DNA of 64,000 bases from positions 2,046,001-2,110,000 of the forward strand of contig NZ_CP009220.1 of the NCBI RefSeq assembly GCF_001277995.1. The letters run 5' to 3'. This stretch comes from Corynebacterium deserti GIMN1.010 (GTDB lineage Bacteria; Actinomycetota; Actinomycetes; Mycobacteriales; Mycobacteriaceae). The position numbers and the translations under genes are program-made. Shown here one piece after another: positions 36,308 to 45,860 of the stretch (the stretch's first letter is position 1; each line of letters starts with the position of its first letter). The notes beneath the pieces are model-generated. The model was not told the origin of the DNA. It ran no database searches and worked only from the letters and a program-made list of their open reading frames with translations.

Positions 36308-39300
36308 TTAGTACTCCCGTTGCTCCATGGAATCCACGCCCCAAAAGACTTCGTCGACAACCTGGCGACTCTTTCGCGTCACCTTCAGATAGTTCTCCAA
36401 ATACTCCTGATACTCATCTGGATCCCAACCAGAAGCGCCAGCAACCTGGGACAACTGCGGACCCGGCGTAGGCAATTGGTCCGCCCTCTTACCCTTGACC
36501 AGCACAAGAGCATTACGCGCTGCTGTCGCCGTCAACCACGCATCACGCAAAGTTTGTGCTTGCGTAGGGTTGATGATCTGATGTTTTTCCACCACATCCA
36601 GCACTTCCAGGGTGGACGTGTTGTGAAGATCCGGGTATTCGTGCGCATGCATCATCGTGAGCAATTGGACGGTCCACTCAATGTCAGATAGCGCTCCCCT
36701 ACCCAGCTTGGTGTGCGTATTTCGATCAGCCCCGCGAGGCAATCGTTCATTATCCACGCGAGCTTTCATGCGTCGAACTTCACGCAACTGAGCCTGTGAC
36801 GCGCCATCTGCTGGATAGCGGAAGCGGTCAATGGATTCCAAAAATCGAATGCCCAGTTCCTTATCTCCTGCTACCCACGCTGCACGCAGCAACGCCTGGA
36901 TCTCCCAGGTCTCACCCCACTTGTCGTAATAATTGACATAAGAATCCAGCGTGCGCACCACAGCACCGGAACGACCTTCAGGACGCAGGCCAAGATCTAC
37001 TTCCAGAGGTGGATCGCCAGACGGCTTAGCAAGGCGCGACCGCATGGAATCACAGATTGCAATCGACCAAGTCACCGCGTCATGTTCATCGACACCGGCA
37101 ACCGGCTCGCAGACAAACATGACATCAGCATCAGAGCCATAGCCAAGTTCAGCACCACCCAAACGACCCATACCAATCACGGAAATATTGGCCAGTGGTT
37201 GATTCGGTTTTTGCGGATCCTTAAGCGCCGCTTTGATTTCTGCATCAAGCGCGGCATCAAGGACGGCGTCCCACACAAGCGACAAGCTCTGGCAGACTTC
37301 TTGGACTGTGAGCATATTGAGAAGATCGGCGGAGGCGATTCGGGCGAGCTCTTGGCGTCGTAAAGCACGCGCAGCCGAGATGGCCCGGTCCGGGTCGTCG
37401 TGCCTGGACACCGTCGCTTTAATGGCCTTGCTCACCTGATCCGGTGCCGTGGACAGCAACTTAGGGCCCGAGGCTTCGTCGCCCAATTGTTTGACGAAGT
37501 CCGGGGTAGAAATGATCAACTCAGAGATATAAGGAGAATTTCCCAGGATCTTCATCAACCGCTGCCCCACGATGCCCTCGTCGCGCAGCATGCGCAGGAA
37601 CCAACTGCGGTCGTAGGCTGCGTCGGAAAGCTTGCGGTAATTGAGCAGACCAGCGTCGGGCTCAGCGGTTTGCGACAACCATTCCATGAGCGTCGGCAGG
37701 AGCATCGCCTGGATTTTCGCCTTGCGGCTTGCACCCGATGCGAGTGCGGTGAGGTGCTCGTAGGCGCGACTCGGATGGTGATAACCCAGCGCTGCCAGCT
37801 GAAGCTTTGCTGCCTCTGGCGATAGCTTGAGTGTATCCGCACTGAAGTTGACTACAGAGTTAAGCAGCGGACGGTAAAAGAGCTGGCTGTGCAGCGATTG
37901 AATCTGCACACGAACCTTGCGCAGATGCTTTTCCATCGCGCGCGCTGAGCTTTGCTCACCTGAACCAGTAAATCCGGACGCGCGCGCCAACCAGCGCATA
38001 TTCATGCGGTCTTCTGTCTTTGGCAACAAGTGCGTGCGCTTAATGCGTTCGAGCTGAAGACGGTGCTCGAGAAGGCGGAGGAACTCATAGGATTCGATGA
38101 GATTGTGGCCGTCCTCGCGACCCACATAACCTTGATCAACCAATGCGCGCAGAGCATGAACAGTCGAGCGCACACGAAGTGTTTCATCTGTTCGCCCGTG
38201 CACCATTTGCAACAACTGCACCGCAAATTCGACGTCCCTCAAACCACCTCGGCCGAGCTTAAGCTCACGATCGCGCAGGTCTTTCGGCACATTATCCAGC
38301 ACACGGCGGCGCATCGCCTGAACATCAGTGACAAAGGATTCACGCTTGCTAGCAGTCCAAATCATGGGCGATAACACATCAATATATGCCTGCCCGAGCT
38401 CCAAGTCACCCGTCATGGGGCGAGCTTTGAGCAGCGCCTGAAACTCCCATGTTTCAGCCCACCGCTTGTAGTACGCCACGTGTGAATCCAACGTGCGCAC
38501 CAATGCGCCACTCTTGCCCTCAGGGCGAAGAGCTGCATCAACCTCGAAGAAAGAGTTACTACCAATGCGAATTAGTTCTGCAGCCGTTCGCGTTGCCTTG
38601 GTATTGGCAGGTTCGGCGACAAACACAACATCCACGTCAGAGATGTAGTTAAGCTCTTGAGCTCCACACTTACCCATCGCCATCACGGCGATAGTGGAAT
38701 CCATCGGTTTTTCGCCATACACATTGGCAATAGCAACCGACAGCGCTGCGGTGAGCGCAGCATCCGCCAAATCGCTGAGCTGCATGGTCACCGTGGTAAA
38801 CGGTACAGCGGGTTCGCCTTGACGACGCGCATCTGTCGGGTAAGTGCCCGCCAAATCATGCGCGGCAACGCGGGTGAGCAGTGTGCGGTACGTCCATTTG
38901 AGAACTCGTTCTGCTTCAGAACCTGTCACGGTGGCGCGGTAAAAACCAGGAACATCTAAGTCGTTGGATGCCTGATTTTCAAAGTCCGGGTTGTCCTCGA
39001 TGTCCATCGCCACCGGGGCTGCTCCCACGCTGCTGAGCAGGGTGTGGAACATTTCTTCCCTGGTTGGGGCATCATCTCGGAGCATTTTCCACTGCGTCGG
39101 GTTGGCCACCAGGTGATCACCGACGGCAGAAGATCCACCCAACAAAGCAATGAGGCGGACGCGCAGAGTTTTCTCCGTGCGCAAAGCATGGTCGAGTTCG
39201 TCTCTTGCCGCGGGACTGTCAGCTTCCAGGGCCTGATAGAGTCGCACCAACAGGTTCAGCGCCACATCGGGGTCACCTGCGCCAGATAGCCCCCACAGCA

Positions 39301-39445
39301 GATCCAACGACTCAACGTTGCGCCATCCAAGCAGTTCAAGGTCCGCTTGTGCATGCTCAGATTTCAGCGACAACGACCCCACTTTAGGCAAAGGATCGCG
39401 GACAAATCCGACAACTTTGTGTTCACTATTTACCGGGCCGGACAT
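36308..39445 (-). CDS. glnE: Glutamine synthetase adenylyltransferase/deadenylylase
   Basis: The 1045-residue bifunctional enzyme adds and removes AMP on Tyr405 of GlnA. Two nucleotidyltransferase domains are visible, each with a paired-Asp metal motif: NYISDVDVVFV (about residue 260, deadenylylase half) and GYGSDADVMFV (about 775, adenylylase half), separated by a helical region. Each is followed by a DLGLRPEGRSG- or DAALRPEGKSG-type loop. It lies 62 bp downstream of glnA2 on the same strand. AAGGA precedes the ATG. Confidence 0.97.
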   Translation of the reverse strand: MSGPVNSEHKVVGFVRDPLPKVGSLSLKSEHAQADLELLGWRNVESLDLLWGLSGAGDPDVALNLLVRLYQALEADSPAARDELDHALRTEKTLRVRLIALLGGSSAVGDHLVANPTQWKMLRDDAPTREEMFHTLLSSVGAAPVAMDIEDNPDFENQASNDLDVPGFYRATVTGSEAERVLKWTYRTLLTRVAAHDLAGTYPTDARRQGEPAVPFTTVTMQLSDLADAALTAALSVAIANVYGEKPMDSTIAVMAMGKCGAQELNYISDVDVVFVAEPANTKATRTAAELIRIGSNSFFEVDAALRPEGKSGALVRTLDSHVAYYKRWAETWEFQALLKARPMTGDLELGQAYIDVLSPMIWTASKRESFVTDVQAMRRRVLDNVPKDLRDRELKLGRGGLRDVEFAVQLLQMVHGRTDETLRVRSTVHALRALVDQGYVGREDGHNLIESYEFLRLLEHRLQLERIKRTHLLPKTEDRMNMRWLARASGFTGSGEQSSARAMEKHLRKVRVQIQSLHSQLFYRPLLNSVVNFSADTLKLSPEAAKLQLAALGYHHPSRAYEHLTALASGASRKAKIQAMLLPTLMEWLSQTAEPDAGLLNYRKLSDAAYDRSWFLRMLRDEGIVGQRLMKILGNSPYISELIISTPDFVKQLGDEASGPKLLSTAPDQVSKAIKATVSRHDDPDRAISAARALRRQELARIASADLLNMLTVQEVCQSLSLVWDAVLDAALDAEIKAALKDPQKPNQPLANISVIGMGRLGGAELGYGSDADVMFVCEPVAGVDEHDAVTWSIAICDSMRSRLAKPSGDPPLEVDLGLRPEGRSGAVVRTLDSYVNYYDKWGETWEIQALLRAAWVAGDKELGIRFLESIDRFRYPADGASQAQLREVRRMKARVDNERLPRGADRNTHTKLGRGALSDIEWTVQLLTMMHAHEYPDLHNTSTLEVLDVVEKHQIINPTQAQTLRDAWLTATAARNALVLVKGKRADQLPTPGPQLSQVAGASGWDPDEYQEYLENYLKVTRKSRQVVDEVFWGVDSMEQREY

Positions 39446-39507
39446 GGTGTCGTGTTCCTTTCCCCACTGTTCTGGTTGTACTGAACCTGTTGGGCGTGTG
39501 TGGCTTG

Positions 39508-40848
39508 TTAGTAATCAAGATTGTTTCGAAGCTCCCATGGAGTGATTTGCTCCTGGTAATCACGCCACTCACTCCACTTATTGCGAAGGAAAAACTCAAA
39601 AACGTGCTCGCCCAAAATTTCGGCAACAAGCTCTGACTTTTCCATCTGGCGCAGCGCCTGATCCAAGCTGGTAGGAAGATCGTTGTAGCCCATGGCACGG
39701 CGTTCACGGTAGCTCAAGTTGGAAATGTCATCCTCAGCCGGTTCATCCAGCTCATAGCCTTCTTTGATGCCTTTCAGACCCGCTCCAAGCAAGACGGAGA
39801 ACGCAAGGTATGGGTTGCAGGCAGTATCTGGAAGGCGAACCTCAACCCGGCGCGACTCCTCCTTGTTGAGACGGTAGGTGGGCACGCGCACCAATGCGGA
39901 ACGGTTGGAAACACCCCAGGTTGCTGCGGTGGGAGCTTCATTTCCATAGACGATGCGCTTGTAGGAATTCACCCACTGGTTGGTTACTGCGGAGAACTCA
40001 GGTGCATGGTGCAAGATGCCAGCGATGAACTGCTTTGCCGTCTTGGACAGCATGTACGGATCGTCAGGATCGTGGAAGGCGTTGGTATCGCCTTCAAAAA
40101 GTGACATGTGGGTATGCATTGCAGAACCCGCGTGCTCCTTGAACGGCTTGGGCATAAAGGATGCTCCCACGCCTTGATCGCGCGCGACCTGTTTCATGAT
40201 GTAGCGGAAAGTCATGATGTTGTCGGCCATGGTGAGTGCATCGGCGTGCCGAAGATCAATTTCTTGCTGGCCAGGTGCGGTTTCATGGTGGGAGAACTCA
40301 ACGGGAATACCCAGTTCTTCCAGCGCAACCATGGCGTTGCGACGGAATTTTGGCGCCTCGTTAAAGGTCGCCTGATCAAAGTAGCCGCCATTGTCGGTTG
40401 GGACTGGTGGCATGCCGTCAGTTCGCAGGCTCTGGACCAAATAGAACTCAATCTCAGGGGAGATCATGCAGGTCAAACCCTCATCTGCAGCTAATTGCAC
40501 CTGCCTGCGCAGCACCTGTCGAGGATCAGAGAAGGATGGCTGACCATCAGGCATGGTGACATCACAAAACAGCCGTGCCGCCTGGAGCTCAGCGGTGCCT
40601 ACTTCAACTGGCAGGACCTGGAATGTCGAAGGGTCAGGCCGCGCGATGGTATCTGCCTCTGAAATACGTGCATAGCCTTCGATCGCTGAACCATCAAAGC
40701 CAATGCCCTCCTCCAACGCGGATTCCAGCTCTGCGGGAGCAACCACGACGGACTTGAGGTGGCCAAGGATGTCTGTGAACCACAGGCGCACAAACTTGAT
40801 TTCGCGCTCTTCAATCGCGCTGAGGACAAATTCCTGTTCGCTGTTCAT
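39508..40848 (-). CDS. glnA2: Glutamine synthetase-like protein, second copy
   Basis: The 446-residue GS-I paralogue has the core signatures FDGSAIEGY, the KPFKEHAGSAMHTHMSL ATP region and the RVEVRLPD segment. It lacks the adenylylation loop: where GlnA has NLYxLPP it has NLSYRERRAM. It is therefore the alpha subtype and should not be a GlnE substrate, despite sharing an operon with glnE. It has been reported not to be essential for glutamine synthesis in C. glutamicum. The ATG at 40848 has TAAATT ending seven bases upstream, a likely leaderless start. Confidence 0.94.
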   Translation of the reverse strand: MNSEQEFVLSAIEEREIKFVRLWFTDILGHLKSVVVAPAELESALEEGIGFDGSAIEGYARISEADTIARPDPSTFQVLPVEVGTAELQAARLFCDVTMPDGQPSFSDPRQVLRRQVQLAADEGLTCMISPEIEFYLVQSLRTDGMPPVPTDNGGYFDQATFNEAPKFRRNAMVALEELGIPVEFSHHETAPGQQEIDLRHADALTMADNIMTFRYIMKQVARDQGVGASFMPKPFKEHAGSAMHTHMSLFEGDTNAFHDPDDPYMLSKTAKQFIAGILHHAPEFSAVTNQWVNSYKRIVYGNEAPTAATWGVSNRSALVRVPTYRLNKEESRRVEVRLPDTACNPYLAFSVLLGAGLKGIKEGYELDEPAEDDISNLSYRERRAMGYNDLPTSLDQALRQMEKSELVAEILGEHVFEFFLRNKWSEWRDYQEQITPWELRNNLDY

Positions 40849-40974
40849 GAGAACTAATTTACGCAGCGATTAAACCCCGCCGGTGAAAACGATCATCTTT
40901 GGGCAGCTATGGGGGTATTTTTCATAGGCATCAATGCAGGACAAGAACGCTTTTGACAGCCTCGGGGGTAAGCG

Positions 40975-42153
40975 GTGTCCACAGTGGCTGATTCACTAGA
41001 AACTGCAACGCAATTAGAACACATCTACGAAAGGTTTCATCCCATGACTGCTTCCAACCACATCAATTCCGTTTATGGAGCGCGCTCTCAGTACCGCGAC
41101 CACCTGGTTGCCAACATCGTAGAGTCGCTAGGACTATGCGCGAACCGAGGGTGGACTCCCTCTGACTTACGCCATGAATTTAGCGCCGATATAGATTTCC
41201 TTCTCTACCGAGCGCTTTCCGACGTCGCCTTCGCCAGCTCTGCCGACATGTACTCTCTCTGGCTTCGAGAGACCGACGTCAATGCGGAAGACATGCTGAG
41301 CATCAGCTCGTTGGAACAGATTATGCACGCATTGCCATTCCTGAAATCTCTCTCGGAATGGGAAATCCTCAATGCGCTCAATGAACAGGTCGACGCAGAA
41401 CTACCTGCGGATTACACCCCGGAACAAGCGAAAGCGCATAACCGCATCATTGCGTTGCTCAAGAAGGCTGAATCCACGACCTTTGAAAAAGAGGCGGAAG
41501 CATTGATCTTCAAGGCTGAGACTTTGCGCCAGCAGTACCGCATTGAATCGCTTCTTGTAGATTCCTATTCCTCCACCCCCAGCTCGAAACCTTCAGTGGT
41601 GGCTTCCCGCGCCTATCTACATGCTCCGTGGATTCGCCATCAGTTCAAGCTCTTAAGCTCTGTTGCCCGAGTTCATGCATGTGAGTCCCTGCTGATCACC
41701 AAGTCTGGCATTGCCACCATCTTTGGTGCACCGGATGATGTTGCCCATGTCATTGACCTCTTTGGCAGTCTCAACAGACAGCGAGACCATTTCATGAGGA
41801 CCTCACCGGGTGCCCACGAGTCTCAACTACGGGGCCAAACCAATGCTTACCGACGCAGCTTTATGATCGCCTACGCTCGTCAAATCACGTATCTGTTGAT
41901 CGACGCACGTGAAGAAACCATGGAGCAACTAGCTGAGGAAGCACCCAGCGCATACGACGCGATTCTCCCCGTCTTACACGAGCGAGCTGCTCAATCTCAA
42001 TCCGCGCTCAAGCAGTTCTTCCCCAACTCCCGCAATATGTCATTTGAGTCCAACAACCGACGCGGGATTCTCGATGGCATCGATGCTGCAAATAAGTCCC
42101 ATCTGGGAGGCGACTCAGCAGGGCTTTTGAGCAGAAAGTCTCTGAATCCCTAA
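40975..42153 (+). CDS. DUF2786 protein
   Basis: The 392-residue soluble protein contains a DUF2786 segment (IIALLKKAESTTFEKEAEAL... about 160-200), a motif of small helical domains found with peptidase-like proteins in actinobacteria and phages. No zinc HExxH is visible in the rest, so a peptidase role is not supported. The N-terminal 150 residues are helical and Leu-rich. The start is uncertain: GTG at 40975 or ATG at 41044. Divergent from glnA2. Function unknown. Confidence 0.75.
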   Translation: MSTVADSLETATQLEHIYERFHPMTASNHINSVYGARSQYRDHLVANIVESLGLCANRGWTPSDLRHEFSADIDFLLYRALSDVAFASSADMYSLWLRETDVNAEDMLSISSLEQIMHALPFLKSLSEWEILNALNEQVDAELPADYTPEQAKAHNRIIALLKKAESTTFEKEAEALIFKAETLRQQYRIESLLVDSYSSTPSSKPSVVASRAYLHAPWIRHQFKLLSSVARVHACESLLITKSGIATIFGAPDDVAHVIDLFGSLNRQRDHFMRTSPGAHESQLRGQTNAYRRSFMIAYARQITYLLIDAREETMEQLAEEAPSAYDAILPVLHERAAQSQSALKQFFPNSRNMSFESNNRRGILDGIDAANKSHLGGDSAGLLSRKSLNP

Positions 42154-42186
42154 GGCAGGTGAAACACACCTTCGGCGCGTAACATA

Positions 42187-42240
42187 AGTTGTGATCAAAA
42201 TTGGGGATTCACACAGTGAGCCCTAATTTTGATCACAACT
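42187..42240. repeat. Long inverted repeat between the DUF2786 and CYTH-CHAD genes
   Basis: AGTTGTGATCAAAATT (42187-42202) and its exact complement (42225-42240) flank a 22-base spacer; pairing can extend three more bases past one mismatch. It starts 34 bp after the DUF2786 stop. No T-run follows on the plus strand, so it could be a terminator or an operator. Confidence 0.8.
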
Positions 42241-42282
42241 AAACGTCCTCGGTGCATTAAAAAGGTGCGCCGTAATGATGAA

Positions 42283-42334
42283 CCGTGGTGAAAAGCCGTG
42301 GTGAAAAGCCGTAGTGAAAAACCGTAGTGAAAGA
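42283..42334 (+). repeat. Tandem 13-bp repeat leading into the CYTH-CHAD ribosome site
   Basis: Four consecutive units of CCGTRGTGAAAAR start at 42283, 42296, 42309 and 42322; a weaker fifth copy may precede them at about 42270. The last unit ends in GAAAGAGG, which doubles as the ribosome-binding site about nine bases before the ATG at 42343. Confidence 0.9.
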
Positions 42335-42342
42335 GGTCAAAG

Positions 42343-44145
42343 ATGGAACAGCATGTGGAAGTGGAAACCAAGTTTTCGGTAAGTGAAGCCACCCAGCTTC
42401 CGCCTTTAGAAGCTATCGCCGGTGTTGATCACATCGACCACACGGAAACCCACACCCTCAGCGCTGTTTACTTTGATACGGAGGATCTTCGACTCACCCG
42501 AGCAAAGATCACCCTGCGTCGCCGCACCGGTGGAAACGATGAAGGCTGGCACATTAAGTTCCCTGGAAAAGTAGGACGACGAGAGGTCCAAGCCCCACTC
42601 GATGGTGAAGGCGCAACTGAAACCCTTCCTCCCCGGGAACTACTCGGATACATCCGCGCAATGATCCAAGGCCGCCCGCTCAACCCTATTGCTCGGGTAG
42701 ATAACAACCGCCACATGACGTACCTGGCTGATGAAGACAACGTGGTCATCGCAGAATTCTGCGATGACCACGTCTCCACCGTCTCCCATCTGCCAGGTGG
42801 CGTGCGTAAGCAGTGGAGAGAATGGGAATTTGAACTCTCTGGCGAACCTTCTGAAGAAGTATTTATCGCTGAACTGTTGAGCTCTGCACAGGCTGTTATC
42901 ACCGGTGCCGGTGCATTTGTATCCAACAGCCCTTCGAAACTGGTGTCCGCGCTTGATGATTCCATCAATCACGCTCCCCGTCCTCCACAAATGGCTCAGT
43001 TGGACAAAGATGAACCTGCCTACGGAGTGCTTGCTGCTATCGCGGCCAACGCCACTAAGATCGCGGAGTACGACCCTCGCGTTCGTGCCGACGAGTACGA
43101 TTCTGTCCACCAAATGCGCGTGGCAACCCGCGAACTGCGTAGCCACCTCCAAACCTTCGAAGGCATCCTTGGTGGCGAGGACTACCTCAACATTGAGAAG
43201 GAACTCAAAGTCCTTGCCAACATTCTTGGTCGGGCACGTGATGCTGAGGTCATCGAGGAGCGCTTAAGCCGTCTCATTGATACTGAAGTCGGCGAAGCGA
43301 TCGAAGACAACACCAAGAAGGAACTCCTCGAAGATCTTGGTGCCGAATACACCCGCGAGCACGCACGAGTTGTTCGTGCACTCGATGATGATCGTTACAC
43401 CAATCTGCTTCAAGCGTTGGAAAACCTCCTTGTCAATCCCCCACTCGTCACCGAGCAGCCTCCGGAAGAGCGTGCAGAAGAAGAAGCAGACACTGCCGCG
43501 CCTGAGGTCGATGCGGAAGCTGAGGCAGATACAGAATCTGACGTCGATTCTGTTCCCGCAGCAATTGGGGACGGAAACGATGAATTTTCTCCAGGAGCAG
43601 AAGCACCTGCCACGGCTGAAACACAAGACAAGACAGCCGAGCCCGCGAAACCCGCCAAACCCACAAAGGTCGATGCCACTGCTGTGCTGCTAGAGCACCT
43701 CGACAAGGCACACTCAAGGCTGGCCAAACTTGATAAGAAGGCACGTCGCGAGTGGGATGATCACTCCATCGCCATGCTGGAGCGCGAAGAAAACTTCCAC
43801 AATGTGCGCAAAGCAGCCAAGAAGCTGCGCTACAGCGCTGAGGCTGTCGGAAAGGCAACCTCCGTCGACACTAAGAAGCTGTACAAGGCCTGCAGCACTT
43901 TGCAATCAGTTCTGGGTGATTATCAAGATGCCATTACTTCGCGCGACGAACTCCTTCGCCGTGCACAAGCAGCTCGTCGCCACGGTCGCGATACCTTCGC
44001 ATACGGTGTGCTCTACCAGCATGAACAAACCCTCTCACGCGAATATCTTGAGGGGTACAAAGATGCGTACAAGAGTGTCGAAAAGGCCTACTCCAAGCTC
44101 GCCGACGAGGCAGCAAAGCGCAAGAAAAAGAACAAACGCAAATAA
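42343..44145 (+). CDS. CYTH-CHAD domain protein
   Basis: The 600-residue protein has an N-terminal CYTH domain (about 1-205) with the EVETKF opening, LRRRTGG and HIKFPG strands that bind triphosphate and metal, then a split CHAD domain (about 222-345 and 440-590) with its basic helical repeats (VHQMRVATRELRSHLQTF; FHNVRKAAKKLRYSAEAVG). An acidic Ala/Pro/Glu/Thr-rich linker (about 350-435) interrupts CHAD. CYTH enzymes hydrolyse tripolyphosphate or triphosphates, and CHAD binds polyphosphate, so a polyphosphate-related role is likely; which reaction is unknown. The upstream tandem repeat overlaps the ribosome site. Confidence 0.9.
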   Translation: MEQHVEVETKFSVSEATQLPPLEAIAGVDHIDHTETHTLSAVYFDTEDLRLTRAKITLRRRTGGNDEGWHIKFPGKVGRREVQAPLDGEGATETLPPRELLGYIRAMIQGRPLNPIARVDNNRHMTYLADEDNVVIAEFCDDHVSTVSHLPGGVRKQWREWEFELSGEPSEEVFIAELLSSAQAVITGAGAFVSNSPSKLVSALDDSINHAPRPPQMAQLDKDEPAYGVLAAIAANATKIAEYDPRVRADEYDSVHQMRVATRELRSHLQTFEGILGGEDYLNIEKELKVLANILGRARDAEVIEERLSRLIDTEVGEAIEDNTKKELLEDLGAEYTREHARVVRALDDDRYTNLLQALENLLVNPPLVTEQPPEERAEEEADTAAPEVDAEAEADTESDVDSVPAAIGDGNDEFSPGAEAPATAETQDKTAEPAKPAKPTKVDATAVLLEHLDKAHSRLAKLDKKARREWDDHSIAMLEREENFHNVRKAAKKLRYSAEAVGKATSVDTKKLYKACSTLQSVLGDYQDAITSRDELLRRAQAARRHGRDTFAYGVLYQHEQTLSREYLEGYKDAYKSVEKAYSKLADEAAKRKKKNKRK

Positions 44146-44156
44146 CCTGGCAGACT

Positions 44157-44198
44157 AAAAGCCACCGTCCAATGAATGTCATTTGGCGGTGGCTTTTT
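44157..44198. terminator. Bidirectional terminator between the CYTH-CHAD gene and the 60-residue gene
   Basis: Arms AAAAGCCACCG and CGGTGGCTTTT (44157-44167, 44187-44197), with inner pairing CCAATGA/TCATTTGG, and T- or A-runs on both sides. Confidence 0.85.
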
Positions 44199-44216
44199 AG
44201 CGATATCGGCTAAAAA

Positions 44217-44399
44217 CTAATCCTCGTCCTCATCCCAATCATCAGCTACCTCAGTGCGCGCAGCTGCAATCTCAATTGCTTTACGAGCCTGCTCCTCCGT
44301 GTCATACGGGCCCATGCGGTTTTCAAACCCAGAGGTTTTACCTTGAGATACTTCACCGGTGGACAGATCGTAGTACCACTTGGAATCTTCAGCTGCCAT
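44217..44399 (-). CDS. 60-residue SPOR-like conserved protein
   Basis: A short acidic protein (MAAEDSKWYYDLSTGEV...DEDED). The pattern W-Y-Y-D-L-x-T-G-x-V and RMGPYDTEEQARKAIE recalls small actinobacterial proteins annotated as SPOR-like methionine-rich partners; the role is not established. GGAG lies about ten bases before the ATG. No membrane segment. It is convergent with the CYTH-CHAD gene and divergent from the galactokinase-like gene. Confidence 0.8.
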   Translation of the reverse strand: MAAEDSKWYYDLSTGEVSQGKTSGFENRMGPYDTEEQARKAIEIAAARTEVADDWDEDED

Positions 44400-44543
44400 T
44401 AGGGTTCAACTCCAATCACAAGAAACAGTTTTGGGTGTGTGGCACCCCACTATAGCTGTACAAACCCGCCACGATATGGAAAGTCCGACTAGAGTAGGTC
44501 TGTTATATTTTTGTGACTTCTATTTGGGGAGGCTTACGCCCAC

Positions 44544-45839
44544 ATGGCTATTTGGCAGCCAACTCTCACCTCACCCAGCGGCTCCCCCGTCGGTGAATCC
44601 CCCACTGATCTCATCGAAGCCTGCGTGGCCTACCACCGCGATACCTACGACACCACACCCAAAGCAGCTGCAACTGCACCGGCAACGTGGTCTCTTATCG
44701 GTGAACATTCAGATTATGCGGGTGGAGTTGTGCTGAGCTCGCTCGCCAACTGGGGTACTGCAGTGGCAGTGAGCAAGAACTGCGAAAACGTTATTAATGT
44801 GCAGGTGGTTGATGGGGAGGGTCGCGTCGACAAGCACTCAATTACCACTGCGGACGTTGCCGCGCGCGCCAAGGTTCAGCTGCAAACGCATGATGACCTG
44901 GGGCGGGCAATCACTCCGCCCCAGCCTGAGGGCGGTATTGCTGCGCGCGTGGGTGGTGTCGCGTGGGCGATGATCCATAAGCAGATGCTGTCGCGGGATA
45001 CCAAAGGCCTTGATTTTACTGTGGTGACCAACATTCCTGCGGGCGTTGGACTAGGTGAGAATTCCAGCATTGATGTGGCTACTGCGTTGGCGCTGTTCAA
45101 TGATGCGTTTGATGAGGCACCCGTGAAGGCGCGGTTGGCGGAGATTTGTTCCTACGCAGCCTACATGTTCAGTGAGTCCTCGGCGTTGCGGGCACGGCAC
45201 ACCACTGCCTTGCGTGGTGAGCCGGGACAGATTTCGGTCGTTGATTATGCGGATGGTTCCGTCACGCAGGCGCCGCATCCGGTGAGTCGTTCGGCGGGAT
45301 TGTCGGCGTTTATTGTGGTGGCGTCGAGGGATTACGATCCAACAATTAATGAGGATATTTATAATCGCCACGCGTTTATCGATGCCGCCGCTAGGGCTTT
45401 CAGCGTGGAATCGCTGCGGTTGTTGCCGGAGGCGTCTACGCGTGTTGTCGATTGGCTCAGCGCGGTGTTGGAGGTCACCGGACGCAAAGATTTCCCGTCC
45501 GTCGAGCAAGCAACGCAGTGGTTGGAGTTGTGGGAAAACGAAACTCGGCGCGCCCAACTTGCAGCTAGTGCCCTGCGTTCGCGCCGATTGACGGGGTTTG
45601 CACACGTGATGAAGCAATCTCAAGACAATCTTGCTGCAACGCTTGCGTTGCCAGAATCCGATGTGGCGCTGAGTGACTTGTGCCTGGAGCGCGGCGCGTT
45701 GTCGGCTCGGTCGAGTTCAGCGCGCGGCGTGATCGCTCTGGTTAACGCTCAGCACTCCCAGAATTTTGCTGCCGATCTCAGCGACGATGGTCTGTTCGTC
45801 GTGCCACTGAGCCATGGATTTTTGGCGGAGCGGGCGTAA
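44544..45839 (+). CDS. Divergent galactokinase-like GHMP protein
   Basis: The 431-residue protein resembles galactokinase over its length: the sugar-binding N-terminal motif is WSLIGEHSDYAGG (usual GRVNLIGEHTDYN). The ATP loop usually read as P-x-G-x-GLSSSA is altered to PAGVGLGENSSID, and the C-terminal glycine motif (GxGFGG) that completes the GHMP fold is not visible near the end (GLFVVPLSHGFLAERA). C. glutamicum has no well-known galactose pathway, so true galactokinase activity is doubtful. GGGAGG lies about eleven bases before the ATG. A dispersed 12-bp motif is inside the gene at 44824. Confidence 0.7.
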   Translation: MAIWQPTLTSPSGSPVGESPTDLIEACVAYHRDTYDTTPKAAATAPATWSLIGEHSDYAGGVVLSSLANWGTAVAVSKNCENVINVQVVDGEGRVDKHSITTADVAARAKVQLQTHDDLGRAITPPQPEGGIAARVGGVAWAMIHKQMLSRDTKGLDFTVVTNIPAGVGLGENSSIDVATALALFNDAFDEAPVKARLAEICSYAAYMFSESSALRARHTTALRGEPGQISVVDYADGSVTQAPHPVSRSAGLSAFIVVASRDYDPTINEDIYNRHAFIDAAARAFSVESLRLLPEASTRVVDWLSAVLEVTGRKDFPSVEQATQWLELWENETRRAQLAASALRSRRLTGFAHVMKQSQDNLAATLALPESDVALSDLCLERGALSARSSSARGVIALVNAQHSQNFAADLSDDGLFVVPLSHGFLAERA

Positions 45840-45860
45840 CCCAACCAGCTAAAAACAGCG

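Noticed and set aside
42283-42334. CRISPR-like array
   Set aside because: The 13-bp units are contiguous, with no spacers, and there are no cas genes.
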